Shown: positions 9,915-19,850, counted from the stretch's first letter. The stretch: 64,000 bases of DNA from an uncultured Candidatus Saccharibacteria bacterium (GCA_947169915.1 CAMVRN010000002.1:34792-98791), one strand, 5' to 3'. Numbers and translations are program-made. Notes: generated by a model from the sequence alone, not told the origin.

Positions 9915-11582
9915 CTAGCTGAAGGGGTTGTTCTCGTGGAACGGATTTTGGGAAGCTTCTGGAGCCGCTGGGTTGGCTGGCTGAGCTGGCGGTTCAGCTG
10001 GAGTTCCTGGAGCTGAAGGCGCTGCTGGAGCGGATGGTTGAGCTGGAGTATCGTCGAATGCGGAGAAATCTGGACGTCCGCCGTTCATTGGTACACCTGA
10101 GCTCATGCCCATACCAGAATCAGATGGTGGGAGGGATGGGCCTTTCTTTTTCTTATTGTGAATAGCCATAGCAATGATAGCGCCGACAATAACAAGGAGA
10201 GCGACACCACCGACGATGTATGGGGTGTAGTTTGTGTTACCACAGCCACCTTCGTCTAAACATAGCGTGCTGTCACTGTCGGTATTCTCTGTAGCCTTCT
10301 TCCATTCTTCATCGCTCTTTTTAACCTCAGGAACAGCTGGGGCCTCGCTACCGTTAATGGCGACTTCTTGACCTGCGACGTAGAGTTTGTGACCGTTCGC
10401 GTAGATGTTTTGGTTTGTCGTGTCTGCGTTCGTGAGTGACGTGACGTAAGAGTCGCCAGCAAGAATAAGTTGGGAAGTAGCATCGATAGAAATGTTGACA
10501 GCTTGAGCGGCATTTGAGCTATTTACTGCACCCATGTAGAAGCTTGATTCGTTTAGAACGAGATTCATGCTAGAAACGCTATCCAGAACAATATCGCCTT
10601 CGGCGACTTGGTTTTTCAGAGTTAGGTTAACATGGCCACCATTGCTACCAGCTGTTCCCCATTTTCCGGCTTGCGCGCGGAGGAAGGCGGATGTTGCGTC
10701 GTTATTGATGATTCTGTTGTTTGAGAGTTGGATGTCTGCTGTAGTGTTTGTTACGAAGAATGTGTCACCTTGATTGGTGGTGATTTGGGAGTCAGTTGCG
10801 CTGAGGGCGCCTTTCCCTACTTCGGCGTCGCCAGACATACTTTGATAAATAAAAATGTTTTTGTAGGTTTCCGAATTGCCGTTTAGGGTATTGTTTGTGT
10901 CGGTTAAGGTAGTGTTGTTTAGAGTAACGGAATTGCTACCCTCGATAACCACGCCTTCAGATGCGGTCGAAGCAAGCTCGGCGTTAGAAACAGAAATGTT
11001 TGCGGTTGAATAGACTGCTGGAGAGCCTTGGCCGGAAGTAGTGTAATAACCACCACTGACCGTGATAGCTCCTCCGCCTCGGTCGGAACGAATAGCTGCA
11101 GAGGAATTGCCAGACGTTTCTACGGTCAGGTTCGTCGCGGTAATTACGCCCCCGCCGGTAACCATGATACCGCCGGAATTGTCACCGGAAGTTTTTATCG
11201 TCGTGTCTTTGATGTTGATGGTGCCGGACGTGTAGGCGAAAACTGCGTTAGCATGGGCACCGTTTGTAGTAACCGAACCGCCATTGATGTTGATAGTGCC
11301 GTTTTTGGCGAGAATTGCGGCGTTAGTGCCGTAAAAGTCAGATTCTTCTGAAGCTTCGTCGCCAGATTTGGTAGCAACAATAGCATCGATTGTGACTTCT
11401 CCACCAGAAACGAGGAGAGCGTTTTCTCCGCCGGTGATGGATGCGTAGTTCTCTGAACCGAGGACGGTCGTCTCGGATAAAGTCGTCGCGCCAGAATGAG
11501 ATGAAGATGTTGCTGTTACTTGGGCGCCATCTGCATCTGGAGGGATTTCTGGTGCACTTCCAGAGGGTGGGTTGTTATTCAT
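9915..11582 (-). CDS. beta-helix/adhesin-like repetitive protein with C-terminal TM anchor and Pro-rich tail
   Basis: Ser/Thr/Gly-rich repeats (GGEVTIDA, NGTININGG, SGTINIKDTTI), TM YTPYIVGGVALLVIVGAIIAMAIHNKKKK near the C-terminus, no N-terminal signal. Confidence 0.65.
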   Translation of the reverse strand: MNNNPPSGSAPEIPPDADGAQVTATSSSHSGATTLSETTVLGSENYASITGGENALLVSGGEVTIDAIVATKSGDEASEESDFYGTNAAILAKNGTININGGSVTTNGAHANAVFAYTSGTINIKDTTIKTSGDNSGGIMVTGGGVITATNLTVETSGNSSAAIRSDRGGGAITVSGGYYTTSGQGSPAVYSTANISVSNAELASTASEGVVIEGSNSVTLNNTTLTDTNNTLNGNSETYKNIFIYQSMSGDAEVGKGALSATDSQITTNQGDTFFVTNTTADIQLSNNRIINNDATSAFLRAQAGKWGTAGSNGGHVNLTLKNQVAEGDIVLDSVSSMNLVLNESSFYMGAVNSSNAAQAVNISIDATSQLILAGDSYVTSLTNADTTNQNIYANGHKLYVAGQEVAINGSEAPAVPEVKKSDEEWKKATENTDSDSTLCLDEGGCGNTNYTPYIVGGVALLVIVGAIIAMAIHNKKKKGPSLPPSDSGMGMSSGVPMNGGRPDFSAFDDTPAQPSAPAAPSAPGTPAEPPAQPANPAAPEASQNPFHENNPFS

Positions 11583-11637
11583 GCAAAAAACTCCTTTTTA
11601 CTTAAAGTCATTATACACGATTATGCTTATTTTTTCC

Positions 11638-11670
11638 AAAAAAGTTGCCCCAATTTTGGGGCAACTTTTT
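11638..11670. terminator. intrinsic terminator (overlaps rnj stop)
   Basis: AAAAAGTTGCCCC-AATTTT-GGGGCAACTTTTT. Confidence 0.8.
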
Positions 11671-13795
11671 AGACTTTGTTGATGACCGGAATAACAATCG
11701 GCGTGTGGCCTGTTGCGTCGTAAAGAATGTGCGTGATGTCTTCCTTGATTTCTTCTTTTAAGACCTTCAACTCTGGGTCGGTCGAGATTGACTTGTCGGT
11801 TTTTGCGCGGAGATAGTGGCGAATTTTGCCGATAAGTTCTTCTGAATTATCAAGGTAGATGAATGCGCGAGAGATAATGTCTGGAGTTTTTACGAGGCGA
11901 CCAGTTTTCTTGCTGAGCGCGAGAACGATAACAAAGATGCCTTCGCGAGAGATATGGATACGGTCTTTGACAACGGCTTCATGAACTGGTTGGTCGGCAT
12001 CATCGTAAAGTTTGTTGCCAACAGGAATACGTCCGTTCTTGCGAATAGTTTTGTCCTGTTTTAGTTCGACGATGTCGCCATTGTCTGCAATGATAATGTT
12101 ATCGCACGGAATGCCAATGACATTTTCTGCCATCTCAGCGTTGTGCTCGAGCATATAGAATTCGCCGTGATATGGCATGTAGTTCTTCGGGTTCAAGCGA
12201 GTTACGAACTCAACGTGGTCTTCGTAATAGGCGTGGCCGGATAAGTGGAGTGGGCCGAGGTTTGTGATATGGGTCTTACCATTTTGAATCACGGTCGCGC
12301 CTTCACGCAAAAGTCCGCCAACCGTAGAAACAACGTGCGGTTCGTTACCAGGAATTGGATTAGAGGAGAAAACAATAGTGTCGGTTGGCTTGATTTTGAT
12401 GAATTTGTGCGCGCCGGTAATCATGCGATTCAAGACCGCATTAAGTTCACCTTGCGAGCCGGTACAAATAATACAAACTTTTTCGTCAGGAAGTTTGATG
12501 ATGTCCTCCATCTTCATGATGGTATCTTTTGGAACCTTAATGGCGTGAGCGCGAAGAGCAACTTCGACGTTATTTATCATCGAAAAGCCCGAGAAGGCAA
12601 CTTTGCGACCGCGAGCATGGGCTTCTTTAAGGACGAGTTCGATACGGCCGATTTGGGATGAGAAGCAAGAAACGATAACGCGACCGTTTGCATAGTTGTC
12701 CATGACTTTACCGAGGTTTTCCCCAACATCAAATTCAGAGTGAGGGTGTTTGCCGGGAGAGTCGATGTTCGTAGATTCGTTCAAGAGGAGCGTAATTCCT
12801 TCATTCTTGGCGATTTCGTCAATGCGTTCGTAGTCGGTTTGGACGCCAACAGGATTTTCTTCATGGCGCCAGTCGCCGGAAAGGTAGATAACGCCGTTTG
12901 GAGTGCGAACGACAATAGCCGTGTTGCCTGGAATTGAGTGGAGAGTATGAATGAATTCGACGGAAAAATGTTCGCTTACCTGAATTTTTTCGTGTTTGAA
13001 CGGGTCGACAGTAATGTAGTTTAGGTCGGGTTCGTCGGTTAACTCGGACATTTGCTTCTTAATCATACCGATTGTAAATTCGGTGCCATAGATTGGCGTG
13101 GTCGGATTGAACTTTGGAAGCAAGTGTCGGCAAGCGCCAATGTGGTCAAGGTGGGCATGAGTGAAGCAGATAGCTCTGACGTTATTCTTGTTGTCTTCTA
13201 GATATTTAATATCTGGGATTAAATAATTAACGCCAGGATAATCGTTGTCAGCGAAGAGAACGCCCATATCAACAACAATCATCTCTTTTTTGTATTCGAT
13301 GACTGTCATGTTTTTACCGATACCGATTTCTCCAAGACCGCCGATTGGGATGATGCGGACCGCATCTGGGTCAGGACGAGCGCCCTTTAGCATGGAGTTC
13401 GTGACTTGTTTGCCCTTATAGCCGTTGTAGCGGGATTTGTTGACTGGAATACCGATGATATGTTGAGTTGCTTGGGCGTTGACGTCTTGGCTCAACATGC
13501 GTTGATGATGAACCATCTCGCCTTTACGGGTCGAGACGCTTAGATTGACTTTACGCTTCTCGACTTCGGTTTTAGCAACTGGCGTAGCCTTTGTTTTGTC
13601 CGTTTTTCCTTTTTTTGCTTTTGTTCCAGTTTTTGCTGTGGATTTTTTTACGAGTTTTTCGTCTTTACCGCCTGGAGCAAAGTTGGAGTTAAAATTGCGT
13701 TTCTGAGCCTCTTCAAAACGACGTTTAATGTCGGGAAGACGCTCTGCTCCTTGCTTCATGAGGCGTGCACGACGCTCTTGTTCAGACTGTTTCAT
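11669..13795 (-). CDS. rnj: ribonuclease J
   Basis: GGLGEIGIGKNMTVIEY, THAHLDHIGA, SGDWRHEENP, CTGSQGELNAVLNRM; Lys-rich N-terminal extension. Confidence 0.92.
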   Translation of the reverse strand: MKQSEQERRARLMKQGAERLPDIKRRFEEAQKRNFNSNFAPGGKDEKLVKKSTAKTGTKAKKGKTDKTKATPVAKTEVEKRKVNLSVSTRKGEMVHHQRMLSQDVNAQATQHIIGIPVNKSRYNGYKGKQVTNSMLKGARPDPDAVRIIPIGGLGEIGIGKNMTVIEYKKEMIVVDMGVLFADNDYPGVNYLIPDIKYLEDNKNNVRAICFTHAHLDHIGACRHLLPKFNPTTPIYGTEFTIGMIKKQMSELTDEPDLNYITVDPFKHEKIQVSEHFSVEFIHTLHSIPGNTAIVVRTPNGVIYLSGDWRHEENPVGVQTDYERIDEIAKNEGITLLLNESTNIDSPGKHPHSEFDVGENLGKVMDNYANGRVIVSCFSSQIGRIELVLKEAHARGRKVAFSGFSMINNVEVALRAHAIKVPKDTIMKMEDIIKLPDEKVCIICTGSQGELNAVLNRMITGAHKFIKIKPTDTIVFSSNPIPGNEPHVVSTVGGLLREGATVIQNGKTHITNLGPLHLSGHAYYEDHVEFVTRLNPKNYMPYHGEFYMLEHNAEMAENVIGIPCDNIIIADNGDIVELKQDKTIRKNGRIPVGNKLYDDADQPVHEAVVKDRIHISREGIFVIVLALSKKTGRLVKTPDIISRAFIYLDNSEELIGKIRHYLRAKTDKSISTDPELKVLKEEIKEDITHILYDATGHTPIVIPVINKV

Positions 13796-13941
13796 TAAGT
13801 TCCTTAAAGTTAATAATTGTTAAAAACAAGTGAAATAATGTAGTTATATTTTACCGCGTAAGCGTCTTCATGTCAACAGCCATAGCTTTTTTATGGTTTT
13901 ATGTTATAATATATATATCTTATTTAGAAGGGTGGGATAAA

Positions 13942-14838
13942 ATGAGTGAACTTTACCAAAAGCAAGGGTTTGAATTAAAATTCCTCGGGACAATGAACGG
14001 TTTTTCTCAGTCGCATACCAATGCATACTTCTTTCCTGATTCGGAAACTTTGGCATTTCTCGATTTGTCACTTTATAATTTCGAAAAGGCGAAAAGGCTG
14101 GTCGACCGGAATGCGGACAGGCTCAAGCGTGTGATTCTTTTCTTGACGCATACGCATGATGACCATATTTCTGGCGTTCCAAGGCTTGCGTTCCATGTGC
14201 GCCACAAAATTCCTGGCGTGAAGCTTGAGGTACTGACTAGTACTCTGCTCATCCAAGATGCATATCGAATCTGTTTTGGCATGGGCGCGAGACCACTCGT
14301 TGGCAGTAATGGTGAATTGGACGACGTAATCAGAATCTATGGACAGGCTCTAAATAAAGCCATCCTTTCGAGATGGAGCGACCAGGTAGAATTCTTGGTT
14401 GACCAGAATCTGCTGGATGAGCGTTCCAGATTCGTGATTCCGGATTGGTTTGTCAAAACCGTCCCGACTACGCATAGTCCACGTTTGCTTGGTTCGTGCG
14501 GATTTGTTTTTAGGCTGAACGAGAAGGCAGTGATTTACACTGGCGACACGAATGCTTCGGAACATTTCTATGAACAAGCAGAGCGATTTGTCACCGAAAA
14601 TATTGATATGAAGCCTATTCCTACGGAACTCTATATCGATATGGAGACCATAGAAACTGGTGTACATCTTTATTGGGAGAAAGAGAAAAAGAATCTCGAA
14701 CGACTGCTTCGCCGAACAAATCATTTGAAAGTTGTGTTGATGCACTGTAACGATTGCGAAGTTATGGTGGATGAAGCACTCACTATGAACCTCAGGCTTG
14801 GCGGAGAACCGAAGCTCTTTGTGGCCGAAGAAGAATAA
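13942..14838 (+). CDS. MBL-fold metallo-hydrolase
   Basis: HTHDDHISG metal-binding motif, IYTGDTNAS; start MSELYQKQGF preceded by a purine-rich RBS. Confidence 0.8.
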   Translation: MSELYQKQGFELKFLGTMNGFSQSHTNAYFFPDSETLAFLDLSLYNFEKAKRLVDRNADRLKRVILFLTHTHDDHISGVPRLAFHVRHKIPGVKLEVLTSTLLIQDAYRICFGMGARPLVGSNGELDDVIRIYGQALNKAILSRWSDQVEFLVDQNLLDERSRFVIPDWFVKTVPTTHSPRLLGSCGFVFRLNEKAVIYTGDTNASEHFYEQAERFVTENIDMKPIPTELYIDMETIETGVHLYWEKEKKNLERLLRRTNHLKVVLMHCNDCEVMVDEALTMNLRLGGEPKLFVAEEE

Positions 14839-14852
14839 TTCAACCTTGCAAC

Positions 14853-14883
14853 AAAAACCGCCCCTTCTGGGGCGGCTTTTTTA
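14853..14883 (+). terminator. intrinsic terminator
   Basis: CCGCCCC-TTCT-GGGGCGG-CTTTTTT; nusA stop lies in its T-tract. Confidence 0.85.
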
Positions 14884-15990
14884 TTCTTCATCTGCGGTTT
14901 CTTCAAGTGCGCTTAGAAGAGAGTCTTCAACGTTTTGTTTCTTCTTCTTTTCTGGGGCTTTTGCTAGTTGAATATCTAGGTCGTAGCCAGTAAGTTTAGA
15001 AGCGAGACGAACGTTTTGACCTTGGCGACCAATAGCAATAGACTGTTGGTCTTCAGTAACGTAAATTTTAGCCTTTTTACCGTTAATTTCAACTTTGGAG
15101 ATTTCTGCTGGAGAGAGAGCTTCGCGGATAAATTCGGATGGGTTGTCGGACCAAGTGACAATATCGATTTTTTCGCGGTCACCAATCTCGTTCATGACAG
15201 CTTGGACGCGGACGCCGCGGCCACCAACGAAGGTACCGACTGGGTCGACGCCCGGAACGGTGGACATAACTGCGATTTTAGTGCGACGACCAGCTTCGCG
15301 AGCAATACCACGGATTTCTACAGTACCATTTTCGATTTCTGGAACTTCTTGGCGGAAGAGATATTCGATGAACTTCTCGCAACCACGGGAAAGAAGAAGG
15401 TTGGTGCTGCGTTCGTTGCGTTCAATTTCTTTGATTAAGACTTTGATGCGTGCGCCTACGGTGTAGAATTCGCCGTCAATTTGCTCGGAACGTGGCATGA
15501 TACCAACAGTGCGACCGAGGTCGATGCGAACGACATTTCTGTCTACACGAAGAACAGTTCCGGTCACGACGGTACCGATTTTATCTTCGTACATAGCGAG
15601 AACTGCTTCTCTCTCTGCTTCGCGCAAGCGTTGGACAACAACTTGTTTAGCAGTTTGTGAGGCTGCATAACCAAGGCTGGTTACCTTATGTTTCTCTTCG
15701 ACAACGTCGCCAACTTTGGCACCTTTTTTAGCTTCGGCTTGTGGGATTTCTGTTGCTGGGATATACGCAACGCCATCTTCTACTACAGTGCGAGAGACAT
15801 AAACGTCTGCTTCGCCAGTGTTGATGTTGAGAACGGCGCGCACATCCATGTCTTTGTCGCCGTTGTCTTTGCGCCATGCGGCTGCAATAGCTTGTTGAAT
15901 AACGTCTAGGACGGTTTCTTCTGGGAGATTTTTCTCTTCAGCGATGACTTTTACCATCGCAGTCATTTGCTTGAGGTCTAATCCTTCCAT
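14881..15990 (-). CDS. nusA: transcription termination/antitermination factor NusA
   Basis: S1 and KH domain motifs: GTVLRVDRNVVRIDLGRTVGIMPRSEQI, VGGRGVRVQAVMNEIGDREKIDIVTWSDNPSEFI, IAIGRQGQNVRLASKLTGYDLDI. Confidence 0.93.
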   Translation of the reverse strand: MEGLDLKQMTAMVKVIAEEKNLPEETVLDVIQQAIAAAWRKDNGDKDMDVRAVLNINTGEADVYVSRTVVEDGVAYIPATEIPQAEAKKGAKVGDVVEEKHKVTSLGYAASQTAKQVVVQRLREAEREAVLAMYEDKIGTVVTGTVLRVDRNVVRIDLGRTVGIMPRSEQIDGEFYTVGARIKVLIKEIERNERSTNLLLSRGCEKFIEYLFRQEVPEIENGTVEIRGIAREAGRRTKIAVMSTVPGVDPVGTFVGGRGVRVQAVMNEIGDREKIDIVTWSDNPSEFIREALSPAEISKVEINGKKAKIYVTEDQQSIAIGRQGQNVRLASKLTGYDLDIQLAKAPEKKKKQNVEDSLLSALEETADEE

Positions 15991-16085
15991 GATTTTCCTT
16001 TCTTAATAAATATGCCGGCCCTTTCGGGTCGGTCAATAACTGTATATCTTGAGTATATATTATATATGTCTAGATGTCAATAGAT

Positions 16086-16115
16086 AGAAAAACCACCCCT
16101 TTGCGGGGTGGTTTT
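16086..16115 (-). terminator. intrinsic terminator
   Basis: ACCACCCC/GGGGTGGT hairpin with a minus-strand T-tract. Confidence 0.75.
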
Positions 16116-16127
16116 GCCGTCGCTTAA

Positions 16128-19100
16128 TTAGCTACGTCGCTTGTGTAGATAGACACCGTATCCAAGCATAGAGAAAGCGAAGATAGGTAGTGCGAATTGA
16201 AGGAAGGTTGCGATAGCAGCTGAGTCGACTGCGGTGAAGCGACCAGTATCTGGAACGTTTGGCACGTCGATATAGATGATTGCGTAGGTTGAGAAGAGGT
16301 CAGACTCAAAGCTGATTCTGTTGTCTTCAACTGTTCCGTCGACAACCGAGACTTTCCCAGCATGGGTGCGGATGACATGGAATTCGCGAGATGCGTTTTC
16401 AGCTTCTGCGAGCTCTGGGAGTTCAGCCGAAATTGTGATTGGCGCTGGGATTTCTGTTACGATAATTGGAGCTTGTCCTTCGAGCTGTTTAGTGAGCGTT
16501 ACGTCGAGATAATCAACGATTTCTACTGGTGGGTAGTCGTCTTGAGCTTCTGCGATTAGTTCACGAATGAGGATTTGGTCTGCATCTTCCTCATCTTCTT
16601 CGAGGCGGGTGACCGAGAGGCTAAGTTTAACGTTTATACCTTCGGCAACGCGTTGCTCTTCTTCACCATCCGTGAGACCGATTTTATGGACTAAATCTTC
16701 TGAGGTGTTAGTGATGATAGCACCGCCATAGTTAGCGTTGGCATCTTCCTCATCCTCGGTGACTGTACCAATAAATTTAAGAGCGGCGATAGCGTCTTCG
16801 ATATCGGCAGTTTGCCCATCTACAACGTCTTGGTCGAAGGTGTAGCGGTCGTTGTAGTCTGCGCGGTCTTGGGTGTATTCTGCGACGAGAGTTTCAAGAG
16901 CGTCGACGTAGTTAGTTGCATAAATCGAGAGGTCTTCTGGGATTGATGCGAGAGCGGCTTCGAAGTTGCTGTAATCTGCGCGAGCATATTCAGTATCTTC
17001 AATCTCGACAGTTTTGTCTTCGAGAACTTCCGTAAGGACGAATTCGCCGTCGTTAAGCTCTGCAAGTTTATCAACGCCGTTTACCGTGAGAGCGGAGACA
17101 TAATAACCGTAGTTTGGAGCGATTGCGATAGTGTTGGTCTTGAAGTAGGTTGTTATGACGGTTTCTGTGCTTTCGGCAGGGAGGTCGGCAACTTGTGTGC
17201 CGTTTTCTGAGACAGTAGCAACTGCATGTTCAGAAGTAGTTACGGTTAGGTTGTAGTTTGTAATTTCCCAACCAGCATAGAGAGTGATGTTTTCTGCTGG
17301 CATGGTCGAGAAGACGTATGGAGTCTCACACTCTGGGTCGATGAACCATCCTGTGAAGGTGTAGCCAGTGCGAGTTGGGCCTTCTGCTGGGTCGGAAACT
17401 TCAGAATTGTAGTCACCAGTGATATCCGAAATACTTGTACCGCCGTTGGTATCGAAGCTAATAGTGTATTGATTGATTTGCCAGTTAGCAGTGTATTCAC
17501 GATTACCATAGGAGCCTTGAGCGATTGTGACGTTCGTGGAAGGTTCATCGAGGTCGGTACCTGTCCACCCCGTGAAGGAGTAACCGGTGCGAGTTGGGTT
17601 GTTTAGACCGAAGGTTGCGGTTTCTATTGTGTAAGTTTCTGGGTTTGCGACTTCATTTCCCTCGTTGAAGTCATAAGAGATGTCGTAAACAGTAGGAGTC
17701 CATTTTGCGTAGAGGGTGATGTTTTCTGCTGGCATGGTCGAGAATGCATATTCATTCTCGAGTTCTTCGTCAGAATACCATCCGGCGAAGTCGTAGCCAA
17801 GTCTTTCTGGGTCATTTGGAGATTCGATATTTTCGCCATAGAATTTAATGATGTTGCTGACGGTTGAGCCGCCGTTTTCGATGAAGTTGATTGTGTAGTT
17901 GACGTGTTCCCAGTTTGCGACGTAAGCACGGTCACCATAAGAACCAGCTGGGATGGTTACATCAAGAGTGTAGCTAGCGAGGTCAGTGCCAGTCCATCCT
18001 AGGAAGCGATAGCCAGTGTATTCTGGGCGTTCGAGGACAATGTCGCCGGATTCAATGGTGTAGGTTGTTGGATTATCTGCAGTTCCACCGTCGAGGTCGT
18101 ACTCGATATTGTAGGCAACTGGGGTCCATTTTGCGTAGAGGGTAGCTCCATCGACAGGCATAATGATGTATCCTTCGTCTTCATTTGGAAGAGTCATGAT
18201 GTCATATGGCTCGGTCAATTCTTCATCGGCATACCAGCCAGCGAAATCGTAATTATCTCTGGTTGGATTTTCTGGAAGGACTACTTGCGAGTTGTAGTCG
18301 GCCGTAATGTCTTCGATTAGGCTTCCGCCGTTAGCGTCGAAGCTAATAGTGTATTGGTTGATTTGCCAGTTAGCAGTGTATTCACGATCGCCAGTGGAGC
18401 TAGCGGGGATGACGACATCAAGAGTGTTATCAAGAAGGTCGGTGCCAGTCCATCCTAGGAAACTGTATCCTGTGCGAGTTGCGCGGTCGAGTGCAATAGC
18501 GTCGGATTCGATAGTGTAAGAAGTTGGGTTCTCTGCGGAACCACCGTCAAGGTTATATTCGATTGCGTAAGGAGTCGCTTCGCAAACCTCAAAGATGTCT
18601 ATTGATTTATCTGTGAGAATAAATGATTCACCTGCGATATATTCATCACCAGAACCATCGACTGCGGAGTTCCATCCGCAAGTATTGTAACCAGTGTAAG
18701 AAGACACTGCTGGAATGGTGATTTCCGTACCGAGTACTTCGGATTCGGTATCAAATGCGACGTTTTCGCCTTTACGATAGAAAGCAACGTCGCCAGTGAA
18801 GTTTGCGTTTGGAGTTGCAACTGTTGTATAGTTTTCTATTGCGCCAGCGTCAATCGTACCGGTCCATGAGTAAGCAAGGGCGGAGTCTCCTGAGAAGGTA
18901 TCGTCTGCACCTGCGACATAGACGTTAGCCGCGACGTTATCTTTGTCGCCAATCCAAGTAGTGCTTGCATTTGGGACGAAGGAGAGAGTCATCTCTGCGC
19001 CGTAGTTTTCTAGAGCGTTATCTTGTTGAAGCATCTGGATACTAGAAGTGCTAGTGCGAGATAGGTCATTGTTGGTATTTCCGGCAAATTCGGTGTCCGC

Positions 19101-19523
19101 AAAAACGCCAAGCTTGAAGGCTTTGGCTTCATCATTTGCGTTTTCGAGATTGTAGATAATAGTGAGACCCTCACCGTCGGTCGTATTTACACCGGTTACA
19201 GTAAGCGTAACGCCATTATTTTCTACTGAACCACCATTTGCGAGGTCCTCGATTTCGACTTCGTCATCGCCAACTGCGAAGAGGAGGCTATAGCCATCGT
19301 TGCCGAGGGCTGTGTTGACGAGAGCTTCGCCAATCTGCGCTTTGATATCGAAAGCCTTATTGACGCTTCCGACGTAATTTATCCGCTCAATCGTAGCGGT
19401 AGCAAAAGCTTCTAAAACACAAAAAACGGCCGCAGCGACGCCGAAAAATGTGGAAGCTAAGCCAATAAACTTTTTGTTTTTATGTCCATAACCCACACTC
19501 TTTTGGGTTTTTTGTTTGAACAT
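16128..19523 (-). CDS. InlB B-repeat surface protein with C-terminal cell-wall anchor-like signal
   Basis: Six tandem ~70-aa repeats (YTISFDANGG...GYDFAGWY...LYAKW); C-terminus NVPDTGRF + TM + HKRRS. Confidence 0.85.
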   Translation of the reverse strand: MFKQKTQKSVGYGHKNKKFIGLASTFFGVAAAVFCVLEAFATATIERINYVGSVNKAFDIKAQIGEALVNTALGNDGYSLLFAVGDDEVEIEDLANGGSVENNGVTLTVTGVNTTDGEGLTIIYNLENANDEAKAFKLGVFADTEFAGNTNNDLSRTSTSSIQMLQQDNALENYGAEMTLSFVPNASTTWIGDKDNVAANVYVAGADDTFSGDSALAYSWTGTIDAGAIENYTTVATPNANFTGDVAFYRKGENVAFDTESEVLGTEITIPAVSSYTGYNTCGWNSAVDGSGDEYIAGESFILTDKSIDIFEVCEATPYAIEYNLDGGSAENPTSYTIESDAIALDRATRTGYSFLGWTGTDLLDNTLDVVIPASSTGDREYTANWQINQYTISFDANGGSLIEDITADYNSQVVLPENPTRDNYDFAGWYADEELTEPYDIMTLPNEDEGYIIMPVDGATLYAKWTPVAYNIEYDLDGGTADNPTTYTIESGDIVLERPEYTGYRFLGWTGTDLASYTLDVTIPAGSYGDRAYVANWEHVNYTINFIENGGSTVSNIIKFYGENIESPNDPERLGYDFAGWYSDEELENEYAFSTMPAENITLYAKWTPTVYDISYDFNEGNEVANPETYTIETATFGLNNPTRTGYSFTGWTGTDLDEPSTNVTIAQGSYGNREYTANWQINQYTISFDTNGGTSISDITGDYNSEVSDPAEGPTRTGYTFTGWFIDPECETPYVFSTMPAENITLYAGWEITNYNLTVTTSEHAVATVSENGTQVADLPAESTETVITTYFKTNTIAIAPNYGYYVSALTVNGVDKLAELNDGEFVLTEVLEDKTVEIEDTEYARADYSNFEAALASIPEDLSIYATNYVDALETLVAEYTQDRADYNDRYTFDQDVVDGQTADIEDAIAALKFIGTVTEDEEDANANYGGAIITNTSEDLVHKIGLTDGEEEQRVAEGINVKLSLSVTRLEEDEEDADQILIRELIAEAQDDYPPVEIVDYLDVTLTKQLEGQAPIIVTEIPAPITISAELPELAEAENASREFHVIRTHAGKVSVVDGTVEDNRISFESDLFSTYAIIYIDVPNVPDTGRFTAVDSAAIATFLQFALPIFAFSMLGYGVYLHKRRS

Positions 19524-19760
19524 GTTTATGACCTTTTTTGTTTTGTACCCCTATAATAACATAAACATGAGCGGGATGTCAATAATTAAATCATATATTT
19601 TAGATTGTCTTGCACAAAAAAAATGGTACACCTTGTGGTGTCGCATTGGAACGACCTCGTATCGGATATATACCGAATCAAGGGCGTACTGAATGTATTA
19701 TATCCTACAAACTATATTCCTAGAAGTAATGGAACTAGTATAGCTACAATGTAGAAGAAA

Positions 19761-19820
19761 GAGAGTTTTCCATCAGGTGGCGACTAACACACAAAGCAAG
19801 CCACCCTGTGGTAAACTCTC
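19761..19820. terminator. long imperfect hairpin, likely terminator/processing structure
   Basis: 21-nt arms GAGAGTTTTCCATCAGGTGGC / GCCACCCTGTGGTAAACTCTC with 17/21 pairing and an 18-nt loop. Confidence 0.55.
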
Positions 19821-19850
19821 GCTTATTGACTGTCTTGATATAATTAAAGT

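Noticed and set aside
10089-10097. TGGTACACC, matching 9 nt of the putative att core, inside the beta-helix protein gene
   Set aside because: Lies within an intact coding sequence far from the island edge; a 9-mer match of this kind is expected by chance.
12245-12937. Plus-strand ORFs within rnj (138 aa, 65 aa)
   Set aside because: Antisense shadows of a strongly conserved gene.
15016-15909. Plus-strand ORFs within nusA
   Set aside because: Antisense shadows of a conserved gene.
16000-16050. GC-rich hairpin GACCGACCC-GAAA-GGGCCGGC upstream of nusA
   Set aside because: Stem contains mismatches and is not followed by a convincing T-tract; could be a leader structure but not supportable as a terminator or riboswitch.
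19682-19760. Possible degenerate tRNA 3' fragment (GTTCCAATGCG...GGTGTACCA on the minus strand) at the left island edge
   Set aside because: T-arm spacing does not fit a tRNA; only the terminal GGTGTACCA matches, consistent with a short att core rather than a tRNA copy.
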